Positions 1-9,364 of a stretch of DNA of 64,000 nt are shown one piece after another; position 1 is the stretch's first letter, and every line of letters starts with the position of its first letter. Source of the stretch: Moraxella macacae 0408225 (GTDB lineage Bacteria; Pseudomonadota; Gammaproteobacteria; Pseudomonadales; Moraxellaceae); NCBI RefSeq assembly GCF_000320365.1, contig NZ_ANIN01000001.1, forward strand, positions 868,001 to 932,000, read 5' to 3'. Both the position numbers and the translations under genes were made by a program. Under the pieces are notes generated by a model, which was not told the DNA's origin, searched no databases, and saw only the letters and a program-made list of their open reading frames with translations.

Positions 1-663
1 TTGTGTGCATCGGGCGTGCTTGGTTTTGATGATGCGGTGCGTTTGGTATACCAACGCGGACAATACATGAAAGACGCCATGCAACATCAAGAGGGCAAAA
101 TGTCAGCGGTATTGGGGCTTGATGATGAACAAGTTCGCTTAATTTGTGAACAAATAGAAGAGTTTGAAACCGATGCGATTGTCAGTGCGGCAAATTTTAA
201 TGCGGTTGGACAAGTGGTAATTGCAGGCAATGTGCTTGGAGTGGATTTGGCAAGTGAACAGATCGCAAGCCTTGGTAATAAAGCCGTGCCCTTAAAAGTA
301 TCCGTACCGTCGCATTGTCGTTTGATGCAACCTGCAAGTGATAAATTGGCAGACAGTCTTAGCCAAATTGCCTTTAACGCACCGAATATTCCTGTGATTC
401 AAAACCGCCATGCTCGTGTGGAAAGTGATATCAATGCAATCAAACAAGCCTTAATTGAACAATTAAGTTTGCCTGTGCTTTGGTCAAATACCCAAAATAA
501 ACTGGCAGATAAGCACATGCAATTTCAAATTGAATGTGGTAGTGGCAATGTATTAACCAATTTGGCAAAGCGTCAAGCTGAAAAAATTCCCGCCATTGCT
601 ACCGATAAAGTTACAAAATTAGCCGAAATTGCAGAAATGTTACAAAAATATAGCGTGGTTTAA
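1..663 (+). CDS. fabD: Malonyl-CoA:ACP transacylase, C-terminal part (cut by window edge)
   Basis: FabD transfers malonyl groups from CoA to acyl carrier protein in cytosolic type II fatty-acid synthesis. Only the last 220 residues are present. The first codon in frame is TTG, but homologues continue upstream (the GHSLGE active-site serine motif is missing), so the gene starts outside the window. Visible family features are NFNAVGQVVIAG around residues 65-76 and SVPSHC with the presumed catalytic His near 105. It is followed after 71 bases by fabG, the usual fabD-fabG-acpP order. Identity is firm; the true start cannot be seen. Confidence 0.93.
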   Translation: MCASGVLGFDDAVRLVYQRGQYMKDAMQHQEGKMSAVLGLDDEQVRLICEQIEEFETDAIVSAANFNAVGQVVIAGNVLGVDLASEQIASLGNKAVPLKVSVPSHCRLMQPASDKLADSLSQIAFNAPNIPVIQNRHARVESDINAIKQALIEQLSLPVLWSNTQNKLADKHMQFQIECGSGNVLTNLAKRQAEKIPAIATDKVTKLAEIAEMLQKYSVV

Positions 664-734
664 TGAAGCTATTTTAAATAGCGTTTAAATAATATTTAAC
701 AAAAAACTTAAAAACAATCATTTAGGAGTGCGAC

Positions 735-1463
735 ATGAGTCGACATATTGCTTTGGTTACAGGTGCAAGCCGTGGTATTGGTAAAGCGATCGCCCAACGT
801 TTTGCAGAAGAAGGTTATTTTGTGATTGGCACTGCGACAAGTGAAAAAGGCGTGGCAGTCATTGATGAATACTTGCACGAAACAGGCGGTATCGGACGTG
901 AGTTAGATGTTCGCGATGCTTTGGCAATTGATAATTTGTTTGAAGAAATTGAAAGCGTGTATGGTTCTATCCATGTGCTTGTCAATAACGCAGGCATTAC
1001 CCAAGACGGCCTGTTAATGCGTATGGACGACACTGCATGGCAAACTGTGCTGGACGTGAATTTAACTTCGATTTATCGCATGAGCAAAAGAGCTGTGCGT
1101 GGTATGATGAAAGCTCGAGCAGGGCGGATTATTAACGTTACATCTGTGGTTGCCGAAATGGGTAACGCAGGGCAAACCAATTATGCCGCTACCAAAGCAG
1201 GTGTGGAGGGCTTTACCCGTTCATTGGCACGCGAGATTGGTTCGCGCCAAATTACCGTTAACTGTGTTGCCCCAGGGTTGATTGAAACGGATATGACTGA
1301 TGAATTAGATGAACGTTTGATTAATTCTATGCTAGATGCCATACCGCTTGGACGTTTGGGGCAACCAAACGATGTAGCGGCCGTGGTGAAATTTTTAGCC
1401 AGTGATGAAGCCAGCTATATTACAGGGCATGTTTTGGCGGTTAACGGTGGCATGTATATGTAA
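735..1463 (+). CDS. fabG: 3-oxoacyl-ACP reductase
   Basis: NADPH-dependent reduction of 3-oxoacyl-ACP in fatty-acid elongation. It is a short-chain dehydrogenase of 242 aa, the normal FabG length. The cofactor motif TGASRGIG is at residues 9-16, NNAG at 84-87, and the catalytic set is Ser137, Tyr150 and Lys154 (YxxxK). The C-terminus ends in the typical GHVLAVNGGMYM. The ATG has an AGGAG ribosome site at 724-728. It lies between fabD and acpP on the same strand and is probably co-transcribed with fabD. Many SDR enzymes look alike; the fab neighbourhood settles the call. Confidence 0.96.
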   Translation: MSRHIALVTGASRGIGKAIAQRFAEEGYFVIGTATSEKGVAVIDEYLHETGGIGRELDVRDALAIDNLFEEIESVYGSIHVLVNNAGITQDGLLMRMDDTAWQTVLDVNLTSIYRMSKRAVRGMMKARAGRIINVTSVVAEMGNAGQTNYAATKAGVEGFTRSLAREIGSRQITVNCVAPGLIETDMTDELDERLINSMLDAIPLGRLGQPNDVAAVVKFLASDEASYITGHVLAVNGGMYM

Positions 1464-1464
1464 T

Positions 1465-1500
1465 TGTTACAATGTTTGCAACTGTTACAATGTTTGCAAC
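1465..1500. repeat. 18-bp tandem duplication after fabG
   Basis: TGTTACAATGTTTGCAAC occurs twice in direct succession, beginning one base after the fabG stop codon. It belongs to the family of short boundary duplications seen across the window. Confidence 0.9.
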
Positions 1501-1662
1501 CATTCTTGCAACAATTTTTGCAATCATGGTAATGTAACAAAAGCGATAAATTAACAAAAGTAAAGATATTTTTGTTAGATGTGTGTTAAAATTAACCCAA
1601 TATAAATAAAAATTCATAGAATCTGTATTGGTATTTTTGTAAACTGTTTTTGTAAAATGGTG

Positions 1663-1690
1663 TTGTTTTACAACAAAACATGATTATAAC
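1663..1690 (+). promoter_or_regulatory. Putative promoter of acpP
   Basis: TTGTTT, a 16-bp spacer and TATAAC form a reasonable sigma-70 promoter about 140 bases before acpP. A separate promoter for the highly expressed acpP gene is common. This is pattern evidence only. Confidence 0.35.
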
Positions 1691-1828
1691 AAAACTTGTT
1701 TGCAACAAAGCTTAAATTGTGCAATATTTCATTGTGTAATGTGGTAAATACAGATTTTTTTAACCGCAACGTGATAAATGTAACGTTTGCTAATTATCCA
1801 CTCACCACTCAAAACTAGGAGAATTAAC

Positions 1829-2068
1829 ATGAGTAATGAGATCGAACAAAAAGTAAAAAACGCTGTTGCTGAGCAATTAAGCCTTGAGGTTGACAAAATT
1901 AGCAATGAAGCATCGTTTATTGATGATTTGGGTGCTGACTCGCTTGATTTGGTAGAGCTTGTCATGTCATTTGAAAATGAATTTGGCTTAACCATTCCTG
2001 ATGAAGATAGTGCTCAAATCACCACTGTGCAAAAAGCGGTTGATTATATCCAATCAAAAGTTGGTTAA
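1829..2068 (+). CDS. acpP: Acyl carrier protein
   Basis: Carries growing acyl chains on a 4'-phosphopantetheine arm for fatty-acid synthesis. It is an acidic 79-aa protein with the prosthetic-group site DSLD; the modified serine is Ser38. The frame is open 14 codons further upstream, but the ATG used here has an AGGAG site at 1817-1821 and gives the family N-terminus MSNEIEQKV. An intrinsic terminator follows. In many relatives fabF comes next; here fabF is about 21 kb away on the other strand. Confidence 0.97.
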   Translation: MSNEIEQKVKNAVAEQLSLEVDKISNEASFIDDLGADSLDLVELVMSFENEFGLTIPDEDSAQITTVQKAVDYIQSKVG

Positions 2069-2124
2069 TTTTTTTAATTAATAATTAATAATTATTAGCT
2101 ATTAATTTTAATGATTAATTTTTC

Positions 2125-2157
2125 AAAACCCTTGATTTTTTAAATTAAGGGTTTTTT
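2125..2157 (+). terminator. Rho-independent terminator of acpP
   Basis: Nine-base stem AAAACCCTT (2125-2133) pairing with AAGGGTTTT (2147-2155), followed by more T residues. It lies 57 bases after the acpP stop. Confidence 0.85.
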
Positions 2158-2200
2158 GTGGGTTAAATTTGGGTTTTTTAATATTTTTGCCAAATTTTGC

Positions 2201-2229
2201 TAAACAATTGGCTTGTTTTGCGGTAAAAT
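2201..2229 (+). promoter_or_regulatory. Putative promoter of valS
   Basis: TAAACA, a 17-bp spacer and TAAAAT precede valS by about 47 bases. The -35 matches consensus at four of six positions, so this is a weak call. Confidence 0.3.
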
Positions 2230-2276
2230 CGTAGTAATTTTTGATGAATTTTTTAACCAATTTATAGAGAGCTTTT

Positions 2277-5201
2277 ATGAGCCAATTAAACGCAACCACC
2301 CAAAACTTACAAGATGCTTATAATCCCACAGAAGTTGAAGCGGGCATGTATCAGCATTGGGAGAATAGCGGCTATTTTAAACCCGATTATCAAAAATCCA
2401 ATGCCTTTTCTATTGCCTTGCCGCCACCTAATGTAACGGGTTCTTTGCACATGGGGCATGGTTTTAACAACACCATTATGGACACCTTGGTGCGTTATCA
2501 TCGCATGATGGGTGATAACACTTTGTGGCAGGCAGGTACCGACCACGCCGGCATCGCCACGCAAATGGTGGTGGAGCGCCAATTGGGGTTGCAAGGCATC
2601 AGTCGTCATGACTTGGGGCGTGAAAAGTTTTTAGAAAAAGTGTGGCAATGGAAACACGAGTCAGGTGGCAACATCACTCGGCAAATTCGTCGTTTAGGCA
2701 GTTCGGTGGATTGGTCACGGGAACGCTTTACCATGGACGAAGGACTATCCAAGGCAGTGCAAGACGTGTTTGTGCGTTTGTATGATGATGGGCTGATTTA
2801 TCGTGGCAAACGCTTGGTGAATTGGGACGTTAAATTAGAAACCGCCTTGTCGGATTTGGAAGTGGAAAACCATGATGAGCAAGGCTTTTTGTGGCATTTT
2901 AATTATTATTTTGCCGATAAAACCCTAACCACCACAGATGGCAACCATTATGTTACCGTTGCCACCACTCGCCCTGAAACCTTGCTTGGGGATACCGCCG
3001 TTGCGGTTAATCCAAACGATGAACGCTATCGGCATTTAATCGGTAAAAGTGTCATTTTGCCAATATCTAACCGCATTGTGCCAATTGTGGCGGACGATTA
3101 TGTTGACACAGAATTTGGCACAGGCGTGGTAAAAATCACCCCCGCTCATGATTTTAACGATTATGAACTGGGCAAACGGCATGATTTGCCAATCATCAAT
3201 ATTTTTGACAAAAACGCCAATATTTTACCAAAGCTAGAAGTTTATCAAAACTTACAACAGCGTGAACCAAACCTTGAAAATGCACCAAGCGATTATGTGG
3301 GGTTAAACCGTTTTGACGCTCGTAAAAAACTTGTTGCCACTGCCGAAACTGAAGGCTGGCTTGCCAAAATTGAACCGCATGCTTTAAAAACCCCACGGGG
3401 GGATAGAAGTGGCGAAGTTGTAGAGCCGTATTTGACCGATCAATGGTATGTGGCTATCGAAGAGCTGGCAAAACCTGCGATCCAAGCGGTGGAAGATGGG
3501 CGTATTGAATTTGTGCCATCTAACTACAAAAACATGTACATGGCGTGGATGCGTGATATTCAAGATTGGTGCATTAGTCGTCAGTTGTGGTGGGGGCATC
3601 GCATTCCTGCTTGGTATGATGACAAGGGCAATGTGTATGTGGCACACAGTGAAAGTGAAGTTTATCAAAAGTATCAATTAAGCCAAGATGTACAATTGAC
3701 TCAAGATAACGATGTGCTGGACACTTGGTTTAGTTCAGGGTTGTGGACTTTTAGCACGCTAGATTGGGGTAATGACAGTGGTAATAACGATGACAATGGG
3801 CTTGCACTGAAAACCTTTCACCCAACCAGTGTGTTGGTAACGGGTTTTGACATCATTTTCTTTTGGGTGGCACGCATGATTATGCTGACCATGCATTTTG
3901 TCAAAAATGACGACGGCAGCCCACAAATTCCCTTTAAAACCGTGTATGTGCATGGGCTTGTGCGTGATGGACAAGGGCAAAAAATGAGCAAATCTAAGGG
4001 CAATGTGCTTGACCCCATTGATTTGATTGACGGCATTGATTTAGACAGCCTAATTGCCAAACGCACCACAGGGCTTATGAATCCAAAAGACGCCCAAAAA
4101 ATTGAAAAAACCACTCGCAAAGAATTCCCAGACGGCATTATAGGGTTTGGCACAGATGCGTTAAGATTTACCTTTACTTCTTTGGCAAGCACGGGGCGCG
4201 ACATCAATTTTGATTTAAAACGCATGGAAGGCAATCGCAATTTTTGTAATAAAATTTGGAATGCCACACGCTTTGTGCTGATGAATTGTGTGGATAAACA
4301 AAACAAGGCGTTACCGATTGACAAAACCGCCAAGGTGGAGCTGTGGGAGTTGCCCGAGCACTGGATTGTAAGCCGCTTGCACGCAACGATTGAAGAAGTG
4401 CACAAACACATCAAGCAATACCGTTTTGATTTAGTAAGCCAAAATATTTACGATTTTATTTGGAATGAATATTGTGATTGGTATGTAGAGCTTGCCAAAT
4501 CTGCCTTAAATGACGACGCGGTATCTGCTGCACGCAAAAGCCAAATCCGTTTTGTGTTGTTAGATACGCTTGAGATAGCGTTAAGAATGACTCACCCAAT
4601 CATGCCGTATTTGACCGAAAAACTGTGGCAAACCATCGCCCCGCTGGTGGACAAAAAACACACCGACAGCATTATGATTGCCAATTATCCGACGGTAAAT
4701 CATAAGCTTATCAGCACCGAATCACAAAATGACATGGCTTGGCTACAAGAGCTGATTGGAGCGGTGCGTAATATCCGTGGTGAAATGAAACTTGGCAATG
4801 CCCTGCGTTTGCCAGTGCTGCTACAAAATTTAAACGATGATGAAAAAACTCAGCTTACTCGCATTGAAAATCAGTTTAAAACCTTGGCAAAGGTTGAGAA
4901 TTTAACCTTGTTATCAGAAGATGAAGCCGCCCCGTTATCATCACAAGCCTTGATTGGTAAAGTCAAAGTCTTAGTGCCGATGAAAGGTTTGATTGATCCG
5001 ATAGCAGAATTGGATCGCTTGTATAAATTACAAGCAAAATTGCTCAAACAGGCTGATGGTTTGCAGGCTAAATTGTCCAATGAAAATTTTGTGAATAAAG
5101 CCCCTGCCGATGTGGTGCAATCTGAAACCGCCAAATTGAATGAACTAAAAGAGCAATTGGAGCAGATGGATAGGCAGATTGAGTTGTTAAAGACGATGTA
5201 A
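2277..5201 (+). CDS. valS: Valyl-tRNA synthetase
   Basis: Class I aminoacyl-tRNA synthetase that charges tRNA-Val in the cytosol and edits mischarged threonine. At 974 aa it is close to the E. coli enzyme (951). The HIGH-type motif HMGH is at residues 58-61 and KMSKS at 569-573. The editing domain lies between them ([17 protein letters not shown]) and the [10 protein letters not shown] segment follows KMSKS. The last about 70 residues are a Lys/Leu/Glu-rich coiled coil, as expected for ValS. It stands alone between the acpP terminator and a bidirectional terminator, so it is probably monocistronic. Confidence 0.98.
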   Translation: MSQLNATTQNLQDAYNPTEVEAGMYQHWENSGYFKPDYQKSNAFSIALPPPNVTGSLHMGHGFNNTIMDTLVRYHRMMGDNTLWQAGTDHAGIATQMVVERQLGLQGISRHDLGREKFLEKVWQWKHESGGNITRQIRRLGSSVDWSRERFTMDEGLSKAVQDVFVRLYDDGLIYRGKRLVNWDVKLETALSDLEVENHDEQGFLWHFNYYFADKTLTTTDGNHYVTVATTRPETLLGDTAVAVNPNDERYRHLIGKSVILPISNRIVPIVADDYVDTEFGTGVVKITPAHDFNDYELGKRHDLPIINIFDKNANILPKLEVYQNLQQREPNLENAPSDYVGLNRFDARKKLVATAETEGWLAKIEPHALKTPRGDRSGEVVEPYLTDQWYVAIEELAKPAIQAVEDGRIEFVPSNYKNMYMAWMRDIQDWCISRQLWWGHRIPAWYDDKGNVYVAHSESEVYQKYQLSQDVQLTQDNDVLDTWFSSGLWTFSTLDWGNDSGNNDDNGLALKTFHPTSVLVTGFDIIFFWVARMIMLTMHFVKNDDGSPQIPFKTVYVHGLVRDGQGQKMSKSKGNVLDPIDLIDGIDLDSLIAKRTTGLMNPKDAQKIEKTTRKEFPDGIIGFGTDALRFTFTSLASTGRDINFDLKRMEGNRNFCNKIWNATRFVLMNCVDKQNKALPIDKTAKVELWELPEHWIVSRLHATIEEVHKHIKQYRFDLVSQNIYDFIWNEYCDWYVELAKSALNDDAVSAARKSQIRFVLLDTLEIALRMTHPIMPYLTEKLWQTIAPLVDKKHTDSIMIANYPTVNHKLISTESQNDMAWLQELIGAVRNIRGEMKLGNALRLPVLLQNLNDDEKTQLTRIENQFKTLAKVENLTLLSEDEAAPLSSQALIGKVKVLVPMKGLIDPIAELDRLYKLQAKLLKQADGLQAKLSNENFVNKAPADVVQSETAKLNELKEQLEQMDRQIELLKTM

Positions 5202-5225
5202 GAGGGTTGTTTATTTGTCAAAAAC

Positions 5226-5261
5226 AAAAACTTGACACCTAAACCGCAGTATCAAGTTTTT
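5226..5261. terminator. Bidirectional terminator between valS and acoC
   Basis: AAAAACTTGA (5226-5235) pairs perfectly with TCAAGTTTTT (5252-5261) around a 16-base loop. The A/T ends can serve transcripts from either side. Confidence 0.7.
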
Positions 5262-5278
5262 ATTAACAACGTTTTAAG

Positions 5279-6967
5279 CTAGCCCAACATCAAAGCTGGC
5301 GTTTCGGCGTTTTTCTTAAATTGCGCCAAAAACTTCGCCCCCAGCGCCCCATCAATCACGCGGTGGTCGCACGATAGGGTAACGGTCATCATTGGACGCG
5401 CAACAATTGCCCCATCTAGCACCACGGCACGCATTTGCGTTGCGCCAATTGCCAAAATTGCCCCTTGTGGCGGATTGATAATGGCGTCAAATTGCACAAT
5501 GCCCATCATGCCAAGGTTAGAAATGCTAAAACTGCCCCCCATAAACTCATCTGGGGTAAGTTTGCCCGTTTTGGCACGCGCCGCCAAATCTTTCATCGTG
5601 GTGCTAATTTCCCACAAGCCTTTTGTGTCAGCGGCTTTGACAATGGGGGTAATCAGCCCGCCGTCAATCGCCACCGCCACGCTAATATCGGCATGTGCAA
5701 ATTGCAAAATTTGCTGTTTGCTGTCATCAAATTGCACATTCACCTGCGGGATTTGCATCAGCGTATGGGCGGCCACTTTAATGAGCAAATCGTTGATGGA
5801 CAATTTGGGCTTGTCATCTTTGCCATCATTGAGGGCGGCGCGCAAGTCTTGCAACGCGGTCATGTCAACATCAAGGCTTAGGCGAAAATGGGGCGCATTT
5901 TGCTTGGCCTGTTGTAAGCGCTTGGCAATGGTGCGACGCATGGCGTTCATTGGAATAACGGTCGGCTCATCGCTGTGGGCGGATTGAGCAGGCGTGCTTG
6001 TTGTGGTGCTTTTTGGCGCGCTGTTTTGCTCGCTCTTGGCGCTGTCATCGGCAAAATATTCTTTGGCACGCATCACATCGGTTACGCCAACGCGCCCTTT
6101 GCTGGCGGTGGCTAGGCAATCGTGCAAATTTACGCCCAAACGCGTGGCAAGCTCGCGCGCCAGTGGCGTGGCTGGCACTTTGCTGTCATCTAAAGTAGAC
6201 GGCTTGGGCGTAGGTTTGACTTTGGCGGCGGCGTGTTGTTTATCAGGCAACAACTGTACACTGCTGCCTGCTTGCTCCAAGGCTTGTGCAATGTCGCTTA
6301 GGGTAATGCGCCCTTTGTGGCTTGCGGTTACCGCTTTTAGATTAATATCAAGCTCTTTGGCGGTGCGCCGCGCGTGGGGCGTGGCAACAAGGCTGTCATC
6401 GTCTTGATAACCTTGCAATGCTTTGGGAATTGCCTCGTTGTCGCTGTTTTGTGCTGTCGGTTTGGGTGTGCTAGGCTCGCCTCCGTCTTCGCTATTAACC
6501 ACAACGCCATCAAGGTTTTGCAGATTGTCCAAATTGCCAATCTCGCTTTTGTCCTGTTTGACTTGCACCACTTCTGGCATTTCGGCAGCGGTGATTTCAG
6601 GGTTGCCAAGCACCTCATCAGCGGAATTGTCAGCGGCATTGTCATCGCTTGTAGAACTGTTTGCAGAATTGTCAAGATTGGCAATGCCAGCAATAAAGTT
6701 AGCAATTTCGTCATCGCTTACCGAACTGTCGGCACACACGGCAATTATTTTACCCACTGCAAGCGTTTCGCCCTCTTGGGCTAAAATTTTGCGTAAAGTG
6801 CTGTCAAATTGGGCTTCTAGGGCATTGACGATTTTGGAGGTTTCAATTTCGCACAGTTCATCGCCTTTGACAAACGCGTCGCCCTCACTAATTAGCCAAC
6901 TGGAAATGCTGCCTTCTTCCATAGACAAGCCCCATTTGGGAATTTCTAGCGTTTTGATTTTGTCCAT
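5279..6967 (-). CDS. acoC: Dihydrolipoyl acyltransferase (E2) of an acetoin/2-oxoacid dehydrogenase complex
   Basis: E2 core of a thiamine- and lipoate-dependent complex; with AcoA/AcoB the likely reaction is acetoin cleavage to acetaldehyde and acetyl-CoA. The 562-aa chain has a lipoyl domain at 1-75 (ETSK, lipoylated Lys45), a long Asn/Asp/Ser-rich linker, two successive peripheral-subunit-binding domains (about 194-231 and 265-305), and a catalytic domain from about 335 with DHRVIDG (His535, Asp539). The frame is open 12 codons upstream, but the chosen ATG follows GGAGG and starts one base after the acoB stop. Two subunit-binding domains are unusual. No E3 gene is adjacent. Pyruvate as substrate is not excluded. 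Confidence 0.88.
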   Translation of the reverse strand: MDKIKTLEIPKWGLSMEEGSISSWLISEGDAFVKGDELCEIETSKIVNALEAQFDSTLRKILAQEGETLAVGKIIAVCADSSVSDDEIANFIAGIANLDNSANSSTSDDNAADNSADEVLGNPEITAAEMPEVVQVKQDKSEIGNLDNLQNLDGVVVNSEDGGEPSTPKPTAQNSDNEAIPKALQGYQDDDSLVATPHARRTAKELDINLKAVTASHKGRITLSDIAQALEQAGSSVQLLPDKQHAAAKVKPTPKPSTLDDSKVPATPLARELATRLGVNLHDCLATASKGRVGVTDVMRAKEYFADDSAKSEQNSAPKSTTTSTPAQSAHSDEPTVIPMNAMRRTIAKRLQQAKQNAPHFRLSLDVDMTALQDLRAALNDGKDDKPKLSINDLLIKVAAHTLMQIPQVNVQFDDSKQQILQFAHADISVAVAIDGGLITPIVKAADTKGLWEISTTMKDLAARAKTGKLTPDEFMGGSFSISNLGMMGIVQFDAIINPPQGAILAIGATQMRAVVLDGAIVARPMMTVTLSCDHRVIDGALGAKFLAQFKKNAETPALMLG

Positions 6968-6968
6968 G

Positions 6969-7988
6969 TTAGGCCTCCATGACTTTGCGTACCGCCGCTT
7001 CAATGCGTTCCACCGAAGGCAGCCATTCTTTTTCTAGCACGGGTGAAAACGGAATCGGCGTGTGGGGCGGTGTTACCAATTGAATGGGTGCTTTTAGGGC
7101 GTAAAAGGCTTTTTCGGCAATGAGCGCCGCCACATCGTGGGCAAAACCACAGCGCGCCGCCGATTCATCAACAATCACCACGCGCCCAGTGTGGGCAATC
7201 GATTCCAAAATGCCCTCTTCATCAAGCGGTGAAATGGTGCGCGGGTCAACCACTTCCACCGAAATGCCCTCTTTGGCAAGTTTATCGGCAACTTCATTGG
7301 CACGGTGAACCATCAAACTTAAGGCGATAATGGTAACATCACTGCCAAAACGGGTGTAATTTGCCACGCCAAAATCAATGGAATAGGGCGTATCTGGGAC
7401 TTCGCCTTTGACATCGTAAAGCATAATATGCTCGCCAAAAATTACGGGGTCATCGTCGCGAATGGCGGTGGTTAATAAACCCTTGACATCATACGGGCTT
7501 GATGGAATGACAACTTTTAAGCCGGGAACAGAAGCAAACACGTTGTAGGGCGATTGTGAATGTTGGGCGGCGGCACAAAACCCTGCACCGATAATGCCAC
7601 GCACCACCATGGGCGCGCGCGCCTTGCCACCGAACATATAGCGGAATTTGGCGGCTTGGTTGTACAGCATGTCAAAACACACGCCGTAAAAATCCATAAA
7701 CATCAAATCGGCAACAGGGCGTAATCCCGTGGCCGCCGCCCCTGCCGCCATACCGATAAACGCCGATTCGGTAATGGGCGTGTCAATCACGCGTTCAGAG
7801 CCAAACTCGCTCCATAAGCCCTTGGTTACGCCAAGCACACCGCCAAAACCTTCTAATTTGTTGTCTTCGGTGTTTTTGCCACCGTGGCCGCCGCGCACAT
7901 CTTCGCCGATAACAACGACGGTTGGGTCGCGGCGCATTTCTGCTGCGATGGTTTCTTTGACGGCATCTCTATAACTTTTAATAGCCAT
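6969..7988 (-). CDS. acoB: Acetoin dehydrogenase-type E1 component, beta subunit
   Basis: Beta subunit of the thiamine-diphosphate-dependent E1 enzyme, 339 aa, the usual length. Typical segments are VVVIGEDVRGGHGG near the N-terminus, TPITESAFIGMAAGAA around residue 70 and VDPRTISPLDEEGI in the transketolase C-terminal domain. MFMDFYGVCFDMLYNQAAKF resembles acetoin-dehydrogenase E1 beta more than the pyruvate enzyme, so the substrate call is family-based. It lies downstream of acoA and one base before acoC, forming a minus-strand operon. Codon use is noticeably richer in G+C than in flanking genes. Confidence 0.9.
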   Translation of the reverse strand: MAIKSYRDAVKETIAAEMRRDPTVVVIGEDVRGGHGGKNTEDNKLEGFGGVLGVTKGLWSEFGSERVIDTPITESAFIGMAAGAAATGLRPVADLMFMDFYGVCFDMLYNQAAKFRYMFGGKARAPMVVRGIIGAGFCAAAQHSQSPYNVFASVPGLKVVIPSSPYDVKGLLTTAIRDDDPVIFGEHIMLYDVKGEVPDTPYSIDFGVANYTRFGSDVTIIALSLMVHRANEVADKLAKEGISVEVVDPRTISPLDEEGILESIAHTGRVVIVDESAARCGFAHDVAALIAEKAFYALKAPIQLVTPPHTPIPFSPVLEKEWLPSVERIEAAVRKVMEA

Positions 7989-8026
7989 GATGAATTCCTT
8001 TTTCTATGATAAGTTTTGGTAAAGTT

Positions 8027-8070
8027 GCGTTAAGCATTGCTAATTAATTAACAGGAAAAATGCCTAACGC
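8027..8070. repeat. Hairpin-forming inverted repeat between acoA and acoB
   Basis: GCGTTAAGCATT (8027-8038) can pair with AATGCCTAACGC (8059-8070) with one mismatch. No T-tract follows, so it is more likely an mRNA processing or stability element than a terminator. Function is unknown. Confidence 0.5.
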
Positions 8071-8085
8071 AGTTTAATTAGCTTA

Positions 8086-8115
8086 GTTAGTAGCTAACAA
8101 GTTAGTAGCTAACAT
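8086..8115. repeat. 15-bp tandem duplication over the acoA stop codon
   Basis: GTTAGTAGCTAAC (itself an imperfect palindrome) appears at 8086 and again at 8101 with a 15-bp period. The second copy carries the last codons and stop of acoA, so the first copy looks like a duplicated gene end. Confidence 0.85.
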
Positions 8116-9079
8116 ACACATCGGTTAACAATTGGCTGACATCGGGATAATCTGCCGCTCTGGCAACTGCCACGGCAGCATCTATTTTTGCCTTAATGTC
8201 TTGGTCAATTTTATCCAGTGTTTTGTCATCTAATACGTCTTTGACTTTGGCTCTAAAATGCACAAGTGGGTCTTTGGTGGCTTTGATTTGCTCCACTTCT
8301 TCTTTAGAGCGAAGTAAACCGGGGTCGCCCTCAAAATGCCCATAAAAGCGATTGGTAACGCATTCAATCACGCTTGGGCCCTCGCCTGCGCGCGCTCTGG
8401 CAATGGCTTCTTTGGCGGCTTTATGCACGGCAAAAAAGTCCGTGCCATCTACTTTGACGGCGGGCAAACCAAACCCTGCGGCACGCCCTGCAATGTCGCG
8501 GCTGCCCACGGCGTAATCATGCCCTGTGCCTTCGCCAAAGCCGTTGTTTTCAAACACAAACACCATGGGTAATTTTAATACCACCGCCATGTTAAGCGCT
8601 TCAAAGGTTAAGCCTTGATTTGAGCCGCCATCGCCTGTAAACGATAAGCCAACACCGCCTGTGCCAAGGGTTTTGGCGGTTAAAGCTGCCCCAATTGCCA
8701 AGGGAGGCCCGCCGCCAACAATGCCATTTGCGCCAAGCATACCGCGGTCAAGGTCGGCAATGTGCATAGAGCCACCTTTGCCACGGCATAAGCCTTGGTC
8801 TTTGCCAAAAATTTCTAGCATCATCGCTTCTACATCGCAGCCTTTGGCAATGCAGTGGCCGTGGCCACGGTGCGTTGAGGTGATGTAATCTTTGTCGCCC
8901 AAATTGGTGCAAACCCCCACGGCAACGGCCTCTTCGCCGCTATAAAGATGGATAAAACCCGGAATGTCGCCTGTTGCGTTTTCGTCGTGCAAGCGGTCTT
9001 CAAATTCGCGAATGGTGCGCATGCTGGTGTAGGCTTCTAGCAGCGTTTCTTTGGAGAGATTGTTTAGATTGTTTGTCAT
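8102..9079 (-). CDS. acoA: Acetoin dehydrogenase-type E1 component, alpha subunit
   Basis: Alpha subunit of the E1 enzyme, 325 aa. It holds the thiamine-diphosphate signature: GDGGSNQG followed about 20 residues later by ENN. STHRGHGHCIAKG and CRGKGGSMH are typical of the acetoin and pyruvate E1 alpha family. A GTG lies one codon upstream; I chose the ATG, with AGGA nine bases before it. First gene of the acoABC operon. No acoR-type activator, lipoate synthase or dihydrolipoamide dehydrogenase is nearby, unlike many aco loci, so those parts must be encoded elsewhere if the complex works. Confidence 0.9.
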   Translation of the reverse strand: MTNNLNNLSKETLLEAYTSMRTIREFEDRLHDENATGDIPGFIHLYSGEEAVAVGVCTNLGDKDYITSTHRGHGHCIAKGCDVEAMMLEIFGKDQGLCRGKGGSMHIADLDRGMLGANGIVGGGPPLAIGAALTAKTLGTGGVGLSFTGDGGSNQGLTFEALNMAVVLKLPMVFVFENNGFGEGTGHDYAVGSRDIAGRAAGFGLPAVKVDGTDFFAVHKAAKEAIARARAGEGPSVIECVTNRFYGHFEGDPGLLRSKEEVEQIKATKDPLVHFRAKVKDVLDDKTLDKIDQDIKAKIDAAVAVARAADYPDVSQLLTDVYVSY

Positions 9080-9199
9080 CACAAAATCCTTTTAATGTTA
9101 AACAAATGTTGAATTGAATGGTTAGGCTTGTATAAGCCGTGCTAAAAGTAACCTCCTGTTTACCTAGATGACTATAAATTATAATAAAAAAATGCTTTT

Positions 9200-9215
9200 A
9201 GCAAGGGGTTTGCAA
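9200..9215 (-). promoter_or_regulatory. Degenerate sigma-54-like element upstream of acoA
   Basis: On the minus strand TTGCAAACCCCTTGCT matches the -24/-12 spacing of sigma-54 promoters (ten bases between the key dinucleotides) and has a perfect TTGCT at -12. One base of the invariant GG at -24 is wrong. The idea comes from the known sigma-54/AcoR control of aco operons in other bacteria. Confidence 0.2.
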
Positions 9216-9300
9216 AGATATTTTTGTTAACTTTTGTTAATTTTTGTTGACTTTATCATGCTAAGATTTTGGTGTTTTTGCAAAAAACTGCACAATTTTT

Positions 9301-9328
9301 TTGACAATATGGCATTTTTTGTTATTAT
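9301..9328 (+). promoter_or_regulatory. Promoter of hom
   Basis: Perfect -35 TTGACA, a 16-bp spacer and TATTAT as -10. The predicted start is about 30 bases before the hom ATG. Confidence 0.6.
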
Positions 9329-9364
9329 TGATGGGTTATTTTTTGACTTTTGAAGAAGGGATTT

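Larger units (their letters stand above)
1464..1828. other. 365-base gap between fabG and acpP
   Basis: AT-rich non-coding stretch. It holds an exact 18-bp tandem duplication right after the fabG stop, further loose TTTGCAAC-like repeats to about 1525, and a plausible promoter for acpP. The inverted sequence TTGTTTTACAACAA lies in the promoter region. No credible protein or RNA gene was seen. Confidence 0.6.

Noticed and set aside
1-3. TTG at the window edge as the fabD start
   Set aside because: Homologues have a long N-terminal part with the active-site serine upstream; the gene is simply cut by the window.
3818-4414. 198-codon minus-strand frame inside valS
   Set aside because: It is an antisense shadow of an intact, conserved valS reading frame, with no recognisable protein family.
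5475-7037. Long open frames on the plus strand opposite acoC and acoB
   Set aside because: They mirror the codon structure of the real GC-rich minus-strand genes, lack ribosome sites and homology, and overlap intact genes completely.
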